In this document: positions 35,006 through 45,480 of the stretch, one piece after another
Position numbering within the stretch: the first letter of the stretch is position 1
Layout of the letters: each line of letters begins with the position of its first letter
Assembly (NCBI GenBank): GCA_963585895.1
Contig: OY757911.1
Location: forward strand, 94,451,624 to 94,515,623
DNA from: Sepioteuthis lessoniana
Lineage: Eukaryota; Mollusca; Cephalopoda; Myopsida; Loliginidae
Length of the DNA stretch: 64,000 nt
Direction: 5' to 3'
Program-made: the position numbers and the translations under genes
Notes under the pieces: model-generated
What the model saw: only the letters and a program-made list of their open reading frames with translations
Databases searched by the model: none
What the model was told of the DNA's origin: nothing

Positions 35006-35394
35006 TGGTTGTTCGGAAAATAATATCAAATTTTAAAATAAACTTTTGATCTTGAATTAATTGATCTTATCAATGATTTAATAAGTTAAGATATGATTTT
35101 TGATCATCAATGCATTTCTGCCATCAATTAAGAAGGTTATTTAAGTCTATACGATAAATGTTTTGATGGCAAAGAAAATTTTCAGTACAATTTCCACCGA
35201 AATGTTTTTTGTCCTAAAATGTGTGCAGGTGCTAGAAAAAATAGCAGGTCAGGAATCGTGAATGTGGGGAAAGTCTCGCTTAACAAAGGGGAGTCTCCGG
35301 TCCGAAATGGCTAACATATCGCATTAATTTGGTTAGAATTTCACTCGCGCTATTGAATTCACTTTTTGACTAATGCCCTTAGTAAACATATGAA
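35006..35394. other. AT-rich DNA, no gene seen
   Basis: Nothing supported. Confidence 0.4.
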
Positions 35395-35500
35395 CGCCAT
35401 CGTGCCCCACCAGCGATGGTTTTCTACAAGGGTGGCTTTCGCATTAAAAGGTTGACATGCGAAAGTTGATTTGCCACTAAACCAAGAAACCAAATCTAAT
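35395..35500 (+). mobile_element. S2 SINE tail fragment
   Basis: Ends 'gttgatttgccactaaacc' and 'aagaaaccaaat', the S2 3' end, preceded by diverged body sequence. Confidence 0.5.
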
Positions 35501-35984
35501 CATATCCCAAGTCAGAGAGCTTCAGCAGTTTTCTGGCATCTGTGGCCGAACATTTTCCAAAATAAAACATATGACTAAGCTTGCAAACTAAACACCTTAA
35601 TTCTTATTTCCTATTCATGCTTAGGGGCTGTATTTGTCCATGCCTCCCTCCAGACAGGACTTGACACAATGTCAATGGCCCGAAGTTTCGATTATAGTGG
35701 GGATTAGCGTAGGGGAAGGTTGGGCACTAGCCAAGACTCTAGCTCTGCTGGACTGTGCTGGATATCGTCCCACTTAGTGCAATATGAACCCGATGAGCTT
35801 AGCTAGACATGGACCCAAATCTGGTTCCTGGCACGTATGCCTGATCACAGCTTAAACTGGACAGCAAGGTCAAAAATGTGACAAATTAATTTGCTTTCAT
35901 GCTTAGGACTTTATATCTTTTGAAACCAAATTCTGAAAGAAGTAATTGAAAATCAACAAAAAAGGCATTTGGTTCATTAGGAAG
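35501..35984. other. Unassigned DNA with a GC-richer patch
   Basis: The segment 35630-35860 is more balanced in composition ('cctccctccagacaggac', 'ctctgctggactgtgctgg') but holds no frame or tRNA boxes that I can defend. Confidence 0.35.

Positions 35985-36038
<54 letters not shown>
35985..36038. repeat. (TA)n microsatellite
   Basis: About 27 TA units. Confidence 0.95.
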
Positions 36039-36041
<3 letters not shown>

Positions 36042-36370
36042 TATTAAAAAATAATTTGGAAACGAATTTAAATAGTTTATCCTAAAATCGGACTCTGTTT
36101 ACCGAACAACTACACAGCCTAATAATCATTTCTCTATTTTAAACTTATTAATAATCACTTGTAAAGTCAAATGGCAAAATTGTTAAACTAATGTTTTATT
36201 TGTATGTAAACCAAGATGTTTCTCTTCATAGAAATTTAAATTTTTAAATATAAACAGTCATAAAAGGAATAAGTTCTAATGATGACTGAAGGTCAAAACT
36301 ATTCGGCATTAGCAAATTTCTAATCAATATTACCAATATTACCAGCGTTTATGTATGTATTATTTTGTTT
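36039..36370. other. AT-rich DNA, no gene seen
   Basis: Nothing supported. Confidence 0.4.
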
Positions 36371-36394
36371 ATATATATATATCTACATCTATCA

Positions 36395-36466
<72 letters not shown>
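36371..36466. repeat. (TATC)n(TA)n compound microsatellite
   Basis: TA units, then about eight TATC units, then about 20 TA units. Frames on both strands are artefacts. Confidence 0.95.
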
Positions 36467-36468
<2 letters not shown>

Positions 36469-36569
36469 GAAGTTTTAAAATACCTTGAAAAAAATAGCTA
36501 TGCTGCAGATAGCGACAACCCAAATAAATATCGTTAAGAATAAATAATATGCAGACAATGAAAAGAGGT

Positions 36570-36750
36570 CTTTGTGGTGCAATGATTATCGTCGCAGAAT
36601 AATGAACACGGGGAATCAAGTTCAAATCTTCGATTAGCCTTTTTGCATTTCACATAGCCCTTATACCCTATGGAAAGATATGATTCCAGTTATTTTTCGT
36701 CAAGCTATGGATAAATGGTCGAGTAGATTGTGCTCTTTAACCTTGGTATG
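36570..36750 (+). mobile_element. S3 SINE, tail replaced
   Basis: The head 'TTGTGGTGCAATGATTATCG', B box 'CAAGTTCAAATCTTCG' and the central block ('gcatttcacatagccctta', 'caagctatggataaatgg') are kept. At about 36750 the sequence leaves the S3 tail. Confidence 0.75.
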
Positions 36751-36754
36751 GCAA

Positions 36755-36825
36755 TTGTTGGTTGTTTTGTTTTACGACATATTAACTTTTTTGGATCATT
36801 TAATGCCAAATAAAGTCATTTTGAT
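36755..36825 (+). repeat. L head fragment joined to S3
   Basis: Reads 'gttttgttttacgacatatt' and 'atcatttaatgccaaataaa', an L head directly after the truncated S3 body. Confidence 0.65.
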
Positions 36826-37324
36826 AAAAAAAATTAAGATAAGATTCTCATATGTTAGGATACCAATTTGCGTTTTATTATATTATTGTGTTTTATTAAA
36901 TTCAATAGTTTTCAGAATTATCAGATTTAAATTTTTTTCCGTATAGACACTCTGCTTTTCGGATGCATATCAAAGCGTCATTTTTTGTCTTCTTAAACAG
37001 TTCTTTCATATTGCTTGCACTATAAAATATTTCTCTTATAGGGGCAAAATCCATGCATACTGTGAGAACGTATTTTATTGGGTATACAGTCTGGCATGCA
37101 CGAATCATCGGTCGCACTTCTCTTTTAAGCTTGTATAAGAATCATCGATAGTACTATTTCTTCTTTTCGGGTTCTTCTGAAGTTTTCTTTTCATTCTTCT
37201 AATGTAGGTTTGATTGTTAGGGTTTTGTTGTGTTTACTACTACTCTAGTGGTGTTGACATTATTCTTGCATATATTTGTTCATTTTCATTTTTAAATCTG
37301 TGTATGGAATCTTAATTTTGTTTC
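36826..37324. other. AT-rich DNA, no gene seen
   Basis: A 71-codon minus frame at 36902-37117 is unrecognised. Nothing else supported. Confidence 0.35.
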
Positions 37325-37596
37325 TGGAACTGTGTGGACTTGGGAGCGATGCCAATTAAGGTTCACTCAGCATTCCACAAAGCTCCAGCATTATTGGAGC
37401 TTTACTATCAGATTATTTTGTGTCATATCCTGGACACAGGTTGGTGGCGGGTTTCATACTCTTCAGCAGAGAAGCAGACGGTGTATTCTATAGCATCAGC
37501 CGATTGGCCAAAGTCTAGGAAAATGAAACTCTGAATTCACTCTGTTTGAACTCATAAGAATTTACCTTCTTTCGTGTCCTGCTTAGGTAGAAGGAT

Positions 37597-37598
<2 letters not shown>
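37325..37598 (+). repeat. L repeat distal part with S3-like tail
   Basis: Blocks in order: 'tgtggacttgggagcgatgc', 'cacaaagctccagcatta', 'catatcctggacacagg', 'gcagagaagcagacgg', 'tagcatcagccgattgg', 'gtctaggaaaatgaaactc', then 'gtgtcctgcttaggtag'. The last two match the S3 tail at 4812-4905. This copy shows that L and S3 share their right end. It runs straight into a (TA)n array. Confidence 0.85.

Positions 37599-37647
<49 letters not shown>
37599..37647. repeat. (TA)n microsatellite
   Basis: About 24 TA units between an L tail and an S4 SINE. Confidence 0.95.
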
Positions 37648-37648
<1 letters not shown>

Positions 37649-37953
37649 TCCCCCATGGGGGTTGAGCTCTCTGGCCAAGGAATTGCCGGCCGCCACTAGC
37701 GTAATGCAAAGCTCTTCGAAAGAATTGAGCACTCTGGTAGCCGATAGGGTATAAAAAATGTAAACAAAGGCTGCTGCTGCTGCTGTTTCTAAAAATAAAA
37801 ATACCTTAAATTTCCCTTACCCAACGTGGTCCGCTTGGCGGCCGAGAGGTGTGAAACACAGTCTAACACGGTTTTGATCCCGGCTTCGAGCGTCCTGCGT
37901 GTCTAGCCACACTGAAGAGTTCTGATAAAACGAAACAGTCTGTCTGTGGATGA
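37648..37953 (+). mobile_element. S4 SINE, complete unit
   Basis: The promoter-like part 'GCTTGGCGGCCGAGAGGTG' resembles a Ser/Leu tRNA A box, and 'CACGGTTTTGATCCCGG' a B box. Upstream is a segment with 'gtaatgcaaagctcttcg' and a (GCT)n run. The unit ends 'tctgataaaacg', 'acagtctgtctgtggatg' before TA repeats. TA arrays flank it on both sides, as in the inverted copy at 29.0 kb. The promoter being internal to the unit is unusual and may mean the true element starts mid-unit. Confidence 0.8.
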
Positions 37954-38162
37954 CTATATATATATATAACTGTCAAGAGCACTGACCTCATGATGAGATG
38001 ACAAATTTTGTTGTTATGGTAATTACAATCATAACGTGAGTAAATACGGGATAAAAGAAAGAATGAACGTCAAAATAAAAGAACGACAGAAAGAAAGCGA
38101 TAATGTGATAAAGAAAATATTTGAAAGAAAGAAATAATGTGAACAAGAAACATGAAAAGAAA

Positions 38163-38233
38163 ATTATTCTTTCTTGGATTTCTTTATCTTAATCTTTTAT
38201 AGATTAAGATAAAGAAATCCAAGAATGAATAAT
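38163..38233. repeat. Near-perfect hairpin, 33-base arms
   Basis: Arms 38163-38195 and 38201-38233 pair with one mismatch around a 5-base loop 'tttat'. The arm core is 'cttggatttctttatctt'. It lies in a GAAA-rich region. Confidence 0.9.
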
Positions 38234-38339
38234 TTAGAAGGAAGAATAGATAACAAAGAAAAGCCTGAATACTAAGCTTCGCAGAAAGAGAAAAACTGAG
38301 ATTTAGAAACATTGAATAGGAGACGAAAAAAGAAAAAGA

Positions 38340-38400
38340 ATCAATAGAGACAGAGAGAGAGAGACAGAGAGACAGAGAGAGACAGAGAGACAGAGAGATC
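38340..38400. repeat. (GA)n-rich microsatellite
   Basis: GA runs interrupted by CA steps. Confidence 0.9.
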
Positions 38401-39030
38401 GCCTAGGTAATGATATGAGGCGAAAAAACAAACAAAAGAATTTGTATTCTAGGACTGGACCTATGCTAGTATATACATATTATAGTCATTTACTAATCTC
38501 AGATGAGGCACAAGGCCAGAGGTATGGATCATTCAATGGTAATAGAATTCACAATGTGCTGTTACGTGAGGTGCCACGTATGTATGAAAAAAAAGAAATT
38601 TCCAAGTACCACTTCTTATTTGTGAATCACTAATGAGCTCTTCTTTGCTTAGGATATTTTCTTCTTTTACGCGTGTAATTAGTATATCACAAAGATTAAT
38701 AGGCTATTCCATCCACGCCAGGATTACAAGATAATTACAATAATGCGACAGAGTTGCAGTTTCACGATTGTTCGGAAAAAAAACCTGTTGAAGATTGAGA
38801 CAACATGAATAGATATCCTTAAGAATAAATGATATATAGAAAATGAAAAATCAATGTCGATCGTTAATGTCTTAATAAGCAGGGAGGTAATTATAATACT
38901 CGAATAAAAACAGAACTTATTAAGTATCAAACAGAAAGAAGTCGTTTTAAAACTCAGTCTGAAATCAGGAAAGGTATTTTTTATCAGGATTTTTTTTAAT
39001 GTAAATAGAATATAAAGGAAATTGCTTGTA
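38401..39030. other. AT-rich DNA, no gene seen
   Basis: The 72-codon frame 38415-38633 and 109-codon minus frame 38724-39053 are unrecognised. The string 'gaggcacaaggcc' at 38510 also occurs at the 3' end of the Tx1-like LINEs, but nothing else matches. Confidence 0.35.
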
Positions 39031-39034
39031 GATG

Positions 39035-39480
39035 GGATTCCACTTGCACTCACGCATGCACAGTTGGATAATCACGCGTGCACATGTACAAACACATAGA
39101 CCTCATGCATCTACATGCATAAATCGTACACGGTCATGCCCAGGGCTACTTACGCACGCTTACTGGCAGAAATACGTATCTACACACACAGCCACACACA
39201 AACATACATATACACACTCAAAGAGACGTGCACACACAGACACACGCTGCATACACACTAGCATAAATGCTCTCAAACAAATAGAGCGAGCACGCACGCC
39301 TACCGTCAAAACCACAACAGCACATACACGCCCACTCGCACTGGTGCGTATGTGCGCACAGCCGCAGGCACACAAACAGACACAGATTCATAAAGAAACG
39401 AAGGTACATGCACATACAGACATGCATTGGCGTGCACACGCACACGCACACACACACGAGCACACATGCGTCAAACAATA
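39035..39480. repeat. Cryptic CA-rich region
   Basis: About 450 bases rich in CACA, ACGC and CATA steps. Frames on both strands (149 codons plus, 71 and 86 codons minus) are His/Thr- or Cys/Val-rich artefacts of the dinucleotide bias. Confidence 0.85.
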
Positions 39481-40104
39481 AAATTGCATTATTCTAATTA
39501 GTTTTCCAGTTTCGTCATTCTTGTTTTCAATTTGGTGACGATGGAAGTAAAGGAACATCCGGGCCTTTTTTTACTTTCTTTCTTTTTTTTTGGATTCTGG
39601 TCATCATTTCTTTTGCAAAATGTTTATCTTTTCTTGGGTGAAACGCAAGAACGGATACAAGTAAATGACTCTTTCTACATAAGTATGTGCGTACATACAA
39701 ATATAAGCAGTTACGCTTGTCTTTCCGGGTCGTATTTTTCCCCTGTATCCATATGAACAAATGTGTTCTTGCACGTGGAATCATGTGGATTGTTGCGTGT
39801 TATTCCTATTTGATTATTATGTAAAAAATGTGTTTGGAAAGACTAGTTAAATCCAGAGATCATGAAAAAAATAATACCGTTTAATTGTGAATATACATGT
39901 CTCTTTCAAAATTATTTTGTATTTAGTTTACTTTGATTGTCTGTCAATAAGTTTGTATTATTGCTGGTCTATTTTATTGCTCACTCATTTTTTGGCTTTG
40001 TTATTGGCAGATTCTCTTCCTCAAACACACACTGGGATTAGGAAAAATAAGTAACTAATATAATTCTCTCTGTCAGTTTTCCAATCATTTTTGTTTGTTT
40101 ATAA
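39481..40104. other. AT-rich DNA, no gene seen
   Basis: Opposed frames at 39527-39784 and 39532-39756; neither is recognisable. Confidence 0.4.
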
Positions 40105-40867
40105 TCAGCCTAGATTATGTACAAGGAATGCCAGTAGATCTAATAAAAGAAAATGGTTTGATATTAAAACGGTAGACGATATCCTGCAGAAACTATGACA
40201 GATTCAGATTAGGCAGACGTTCTTGTGCTTCTCGCAAATACACCTGCCCAAACCAAATTCCTGCTGAGTAGCCTGAAGAAAGCAGCAAGAGACATTGGCC
40301 TCTACGTGAACGCGGATAAATACGAGTTCACGTGTTTTAAACAACAACCAATCATCTCCACTTTTAGCGGCATGCTTCTGAAATTACTTGACTATTTCAC
40401 ATCCCGTGGCAGCAAAATCTCATTTACTGAAAGCGTCATCCACAATCGCGTCATGCACACATAGAGTGCTATTTACAGGTTGTCCATTATATGCATATCT
40501 GATGAAATGATACTTTGATCGCGTTGGTACTCCACTATGGTTGCACCAATTGAACTTTAATTGAACGCTTAAAAAAAACTATATGGAAGCTACAGAGGAA
40601 TGTTATGTACTGTTTTGAAATAATATTGTAAGCAGCATTTTACAAAACAGCTGTACGGGCATTTCCCTCCCATCTCACAAAACATCCAAGTGAGACGGAC
40701 AAGACATAGTGAGAAGGGCTGGAGAAGTAAAGACATACTGATTAGTAACGGTCTACTATAGGCTCCTATACATCAATACACCAACGTTGTTTAACCAGCA
40801 AATGCTTACTTATATTAGCTCTGTGCGGACGCCAAATGCAGTCTCGAGGACAGAAGCGATGTTTGTG

Positions 40868-40898
<31 letters not shown>

Positions 40899-40903
40899 CA
40901 GAG

Positions 40904-40943
<40 letters not shown>

Positions 40944-40995
40944 AGAACTTAGTGCTGTGAGCATAACGTGATGATAATGATGATGATGATTCACT
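40105..40995 (+). pseudogene. RTE-like LINE fragment including the RT palm
   Basis: Starts 'SLDYVQGMPVDLIKENG', then 'RRYPAETMTDSD', then the palm site, where the YADD box is now stop-A-D-V, then 'LLANTPAQTKFLLSSLKKAA' and 'DIGLYVNADKYEFTCFK'. Later blocks are recognisable near 40480 ('SAIYRLSI'), 40640-40720 ('VRRTRHSEKGWRSKDILIS' with frame changes) and 40830-40855. It ends with the ATGATG-type repeat at about 40978-40990. This is a second, related subfamily (ends in 'SITT'), heavily decayed by stops, frame changes and internal deletions. Confidence 0.85.
40867..40941. repeat. (TA)n(GA)n microsatellite inside the LINE
   Basis: Sits where the C-terminal 'WRERVREIR' codons of the LINE should be. 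Confidence 0.85.
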
Positions 40996-41090
40996 CGGTC
41001 AACCAGTAATAAATACTTTTATGCTTTTTTACTTCCATATACTCATTAAAACGTTTCTCTCATCTACTCAGTGACATAAGAATCACTTGG

Positions 41091-41135
<45 letters not shown>

Positions 41136-41161
41136 CAAGAGATTTTTATGCTAACTAGTAA

Positions 41162-41217
<56 letters not shown>
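41091..41217. repeat. Two (TA)n arrays
   Basis: TA arrays at 41091-41133 and 41165-41217 separated by about 30 bases. Confidence 0.95.
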
Positions 41218-41454
41218 ACACACATTAGCGTTCAGTTTCCTTTTACGTTATCCAAGTCTAATGAGCGATTTTAAATCCATACTTCACGCAACTTTTCTTT
41301 GCTTTCTTACTTTTTATTATTTTTGTTTTTTTTATAATCTCAACAGATTTGTCAAAAAGACTGTTTTTTTGAGTCGTGTTTTTTCTCGGCTATCTGGCCA
41401 GATAAAATAAAATCTCTCTTAAAAATAGATTCTTAAAAAAAAATTGAGAAAAAA

Positions 41455-41670
41455 AAGCGAATAAGACATGCAGGACTCTGTGGAAGAAGTAAGGACGAAC
41501 TAATATGCGATGTACTCCTATGGACACCTTCACAAGGACGAACAGCTCTGTACTGATACAGGATGTAGATTAAAGATCTACCGGAAGCGATGGTCGATAG
41601 AGACGAGTAGTGAGCGAGGGTTAGGGAAATCTGTGTTAGCGTTATGTCACGACAATGATGATTTTTTTTC
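41455..41670 (+). pseudogene. RTE-like LINE 3' end, decayed
   Basis: Plus translation 'RIRHAGLCGRSKDELICDV', then 'LLWTPSQGRTALYTDTGCR', then frame-changed 'DLPEAMVDRDE'-like codons. About 12 residues around 'ARTYIQQLCE' are deleted. It ends at 'cacgacaatgatgat'. Adjacent frames are shadows. Confidence 0.8.
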
Positions 41671-42165
41671 ATCATACAGCATGTGAAAGCACGTGCGATC
41701 CGCTGCATTCATCAGCCACCAACCAGGGTGATAAGACAGTTTCGGTAGCTCAAGGCGATACTGCCACTCCTGGCGCTTCCAAGCAGCTTTTGCCACCGGA
41801 CAGGGTATTTAAAAGAAATATATATCTATATATACGCCAGATCAACTAAAAGCAGACATTGCATTAAACGTTCGTTCATCTTCATTTTAGTGCAGTTTGT
41901 GATTTAAAAACGCGTTTACTTTTGGTCGTTGATGTCATAGCATCCGTTTCTTAATGTTGCATAATCCTACGGGAATGGTGGTTCCGCGTGCATTTCATTC
42001 ATGTTGAAATCCCTTCAATATCCGTCGTTTATTCGGTTCGTTTTCCTTTAGTTTTATCTTTTTTATGCGTTACTGCAAAAAAGGCACTCGAGACAAACGT
42101 TATATATAATTATGCTGAAAGGTGTTATGATAAACTACTAAATTTATTTTAGTGTATGTACACAA
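41671..42165. other. Unassigned DNA
   Basis: 41690-41815 has balanced composition ('accaaccagggtgataagac', 'ttttgccaccggacagg') but no match. The remainder is AT-rich. Confidence 0.35.
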
Positions 42166-42177
42166 GAACGTTATAGT

Positions 42178-42416
42178 TTCTTCTTCTTTGTTTAATGGCA
42201 TATCAACCTTCATGATTCATTTAATGCCAAACCCATCGTTCTAGAAGAACAGCAGTGATGCTATTTAACTCATAGCTGGGAGGATAAGCGGGGTTCATAC
42301 CATTCCCAAGGATATTTGTTCGAAAGTGAACGTAATAGCGCTACTGGAGTACGAACTCGCTTACTACGATTCCTCAGTCCATCGCTTTAACTATTACACC
42401 ACGAGGACACCCCTAT
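42178..42416 (-). mobile_element. S2 SINE, full length with target-site duplication
   Basis: On the minus strand: head 'CTCGTGGTGTAATAGTTAAAG', B box 'GCGAGTTCGTACTCC', then 'gttcactttcgaac', the central block 'atccttgggaatggtatg' to 'ctcccagctatgagtt', then the tail 'gggtttggcattaaatg' and 'ggttgatatgccattaaac'. The 12-bp direct repeat 'gaacgttatagt' flanks it (42166-42177, 42417-42428). It is the reference copy for S2 here. Confidence 0.9.
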
Positions 42417-42494
42417 GAACGTTATAGTAACATCGGTACTGCATAGAGAGATTTCTATTTGAGAAACTAGCAAAACTATTTAAGCGATAATATC

Positions 42495-42832
42495 ATCATC
42501 ATCATGTCGTGCCACAGGCACGGATATCTCTGACCCTCTCTCGCCACTTCTCCCTATTGTTCATCGCCTCTGGCAGGTCTTCAGGGCTACATCCCGTATC
42601 CTCACATAGCTGCTGGATGTATGTTCGAGCTGGTCGTCCTGCTTTTACCCGGCCATTTGTGGGGGTCAATAGGAGTACATCACTTACGAGCTCTTCCCTG
42701 CTTCTCCAGCAGTGACCTGCATGTCTGGTTCGTCTAACTTGGATAGTTTTCGTGATGGGAAGCAGGTGACCGTATAGTTGGTGCTTTGTGGGGTGTTGCC
42801 GCCAGGACTTGTTCAAGATTGCTCGTAACACG
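42495..42832 (-). pseudogene. RTE-like LINE 3' end, open frame
   Basis: A 109-codon open minus frame: 'MLRAILNKSWRQHPTKHQLY', 'RRTRHAGHCWRSREELVSDV', 'RPARTYIQQLCEDTGCSPED', 'EKWRERVRDIRACGTT' then stop and the ATG-type 3' repeat ('catcatcatcat' on plus). It is the cleanest copy of this C-terminus in the window. The methionine is internal to the LINE ORF. The left part of the element is lost by 5' truncation. Confidence 0.93.
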
Positions 42833-43034
42833 TAGATTTGAAAGACTTACTTCTTTTAATTCTATTTTTATTGATTTTGATATTAAATCATACATAGGAT
42901 TGATTTTAATACATTGGAGAACAAAATAAAATTGTTATAAATTAATAGCATCAAGTAATTATCGAGTAAACCCAGTTTTCTTAGCACAAGTATGAAATAT
43001 ATTCGCACTATAAACTATGAAAACCTTAATTTCT

Positions 43035-43530
43035 TATTGCGCAGTCGGCTGGAGCAGTAGAATACACAGACTGAATCTCTGCAGAGGGTAAGACCCACTC
43101 CAACGAGTGTCCTGATTATGACTCTAAACAAACTGACGGTGAGATTCCAGTAATGGTAGAGCTTTTGGGAAATGTGGAGTACTCATTGATAGCTATCACT
43201 CCCTGTTTCATTCTGGCCAGGAGTGATAGCACTTGATAGAGTCCTATCCATGCACCAATACAACTAAACTGCATACTTATGCAGAACTGAATTGTTTGAA
43301 ATAGAACTGTTTTTGACATTGAAATAGTTCTGACGCTAAACTGAATTATTTGAATTAGAACTGTTTGACTAAACTGGATAGCTTTAAATAGAACTTTTTT
43401 TAACATCTAAACAGGGTACACATGTTAAACTGAATTGTTTGAAATAGAACTGATTATTTTACAAAAATTTATTTGGCGTCAAGTAACCTACAAAGGTTGA
43501 TATGTCATAAAACCCAAACAATCAACCAAC
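43035..43530 (-). repeat. L repeat, full set of blocks
   Basis: The plus strand reads 'gcagtcggctggagcag', 'gtagaatacacagactg', 'caacgagtgtcctgatt', 'caggagtgatagcacttg', several 'gaattgtttgaaatagaactg' subrepeats (the 21st base varies), and the inverted head 'ttgatatgtcataaaaccc'. Confidence 0.85.
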
Positions 43531-43559
43531 TTAATTTCTCATTGATATATAACGCACTT

Positions 43560-43890
43560 TGCGGGATTTTAAATGAATTAATGACAGAGACTTGCATGGT
43601 GTTCACGCCTGGTGGGTGTAATTAATTTGAATCGCTTAGTCCCCCGGGTCGTCCTCAAGGCATTTCCTATTTTGCAAGGATGAATTCATATCTTGGGGCC
43701 TCAGGTGCCTCAGTATGGGAAATGCTGGAGGGACCAAGTATTTTTTGTGATGGGTGTGTACATGTCTCGATTTGTGCGTAGTTCCTCCCATACAAACAAT
43801 AAAATGACCTTGTTTCGCATCGTGACTGGGTGGGAAGTCAGATAAATACCACAAATAACAAAGGCTAATTTGAGGCAAATCTAACTCAGC
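43560..43890 (-). other. GC-richer island with an 80-codon minus frame
   Basis: The frame 43636-43878 includes 'LVPPAFPILRHLRPQDMNSS' and 'RKCLEDDPGD'. Composition is more protein-like than neighbouring frames, but no domain, start context or splice site is convincing. It could be an exon remnant or an unrecognised repeat. Confidence 0.25.
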
Positions 43891-44292
43891 TAAAGTTTAA
43901 TAAAACAACGTTGAAAAATAAGATTCTAAGAAAGATAATTTAATAATCATTGAAAATATGATTCCAATAACTAAGGGAATTTTCCAGTCAGTGTTGGCGT
44001 ACTCAAGTTAATTTTTAAACTGAGAGTTAATCTGTATGGTTTGAACAATATTTTATCTCTCACGTTCTTGATTGACCAGAGAAAACCAAGTAACACAAAA
44101 TAGGTCTTTCACTCTAGCTTAAATGTATGATCATAGATTATTCCTACATTTAAAAAGAAATAATTTCACACGTCGCTATCTGGTTATTTTTCAAAACTTC
44201 TGAATTATTCTTTATTGTATTTTATTTTAAATTGAGGATATTTTCCTATTGATCATTCAGTATTGATTTGATAACAAAAGAACATACGCTTC

Positions 44293-44296
<4 letters not shown>
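43891..44296. other. AT-rich DNA, no gene seen
   Basis: Nothing supported. Confidence 0.4.

Positions 44297-44352
<56 letters not shown>
44297..44352. repeat. (TA)n microsatellite
   Basis: About 28 TA units. Confidence 0.95.
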
Positions 44353-44356
<4 letters not shown>

Positions 44357-44695
44357 ATAATAATTATTTTAAAACGTAATGTTTTAAAATCCATTGCCAT
44401 TTTATGGGTTGATATTCAAATTTAGAGAAAAATTAATTAATTCCATGTTTTAAAATATTTTCTTAATAACTGACAATCGAATGTGTATCTAATTGATACA
44501 ACACTCATTTATACGCGGGTATCAATCGGCTGGCATTCCTTAGTCGATCAGTCTTGAAATGTATTTAGTCTTGGCACAAATATCCTCTGATGATGTATCA
44601 AAACTGAAACTTGACGGGATTTACAAATTTGAAATAAATTATCTTATTAATGTTTACGAGGCAACTTTTTGTTCACACATATTAATAGATGAGGA

Positions 44696-44799
<104 letters not shown>

Positions 44800-44938
44800 A
44801 GAAGTAAATGTGACAATATATATATAAAACTCATGAATAAAATATTCCAAAATGAATTAAAGAATTTAATGTGAAAGAATGTCAGTCGACGTCATAACCT
44901 TTCGATTCTAATGATACATCATCAGATCTAGGAAGGAT

Positions 44939-45090
44939 GATATTTAGTGATGTTGAATCACAGATGGAATTTTGATAAAATATGAAAATAAGGAGGAAAT
45001 ACTATATATACAGAGATTCAACATCACTAGATATCATGCATATTAATAATGTCATTACTAAGACGGATGATATCTAGTGATGTTTCTCTG
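44939..45090. repeat. Inverted segment pair plus third copy
   Basis: 'gatatttagtgatgttgaatc' without its last base (44939) is the reverse complement of 'attcaacatcactagatatc' (45016). A third partial copy 'gatgatatctagtgatg' starts at 45066. Confidence 0.8.
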
Positions 45091-45118
45091 TCTATATCTG
45101 GTGCCTGTTTCTCTCTGT

Positions 45119-45146
45119 TTATATATATATATATATCTATATATAA

Positions 45147-45225
<79 letters not shown>
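45119..45225. repeat. (TA)n(TG)n compound microsatellite
   Basis: TA units with two interruptions followed by about 34 TG units, the reverse complement in kind of 44698-44796. Confidence 0.95.
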
Positions 45226-45226
<1 letters not shown>

Positions 45227-45233
45227 TTAAATA

Positions 45234-45480
45234 GGACAGACACTTCATTTCTTCTTATTTTATTGTTGATCCGTTTAAGTTTTCGTACGAATCGTTTGAG
45301 TTACTTCTGGGAGGAATGAATTTCAAGAAACTGCCATATTTTGGTAAAAATGAACTCAAGGTTGTGCTATTCTTTGTGAAAAATATGGCACATACTCGAA
45401 TTAAAACTCCCAGGCGTCAAATGATTCGTGCGAAGACTTGAACGGATAAACGATGAAATAGGCATTGAAGTGTCAGTTCC
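45234..45480. mobile_element. Palindromic foldback element, MITE-like
   Basis: Arms of about 80 bases pair imperfectly: 'ggacagacacttcat' at the left faces 'tgaagtgtcagttcc' at the right, 'gatccgtttaag' faces 'cttgaacggat', and 'cttctgggag' faces 'ctcccagg'. The inner part also folds ('gccatatttt' with 'aaaatatggc'). It is non-coding. No target-site duplication is certain, so the superfamily is open. Confidence 0.65.

Noticed and set aside
39032-39481. A 149-codon plus frame rich in His and Thr
   Set aside because: Explained by cryptic CA repeats; minus-strand frames of similar length exist over the same bases.
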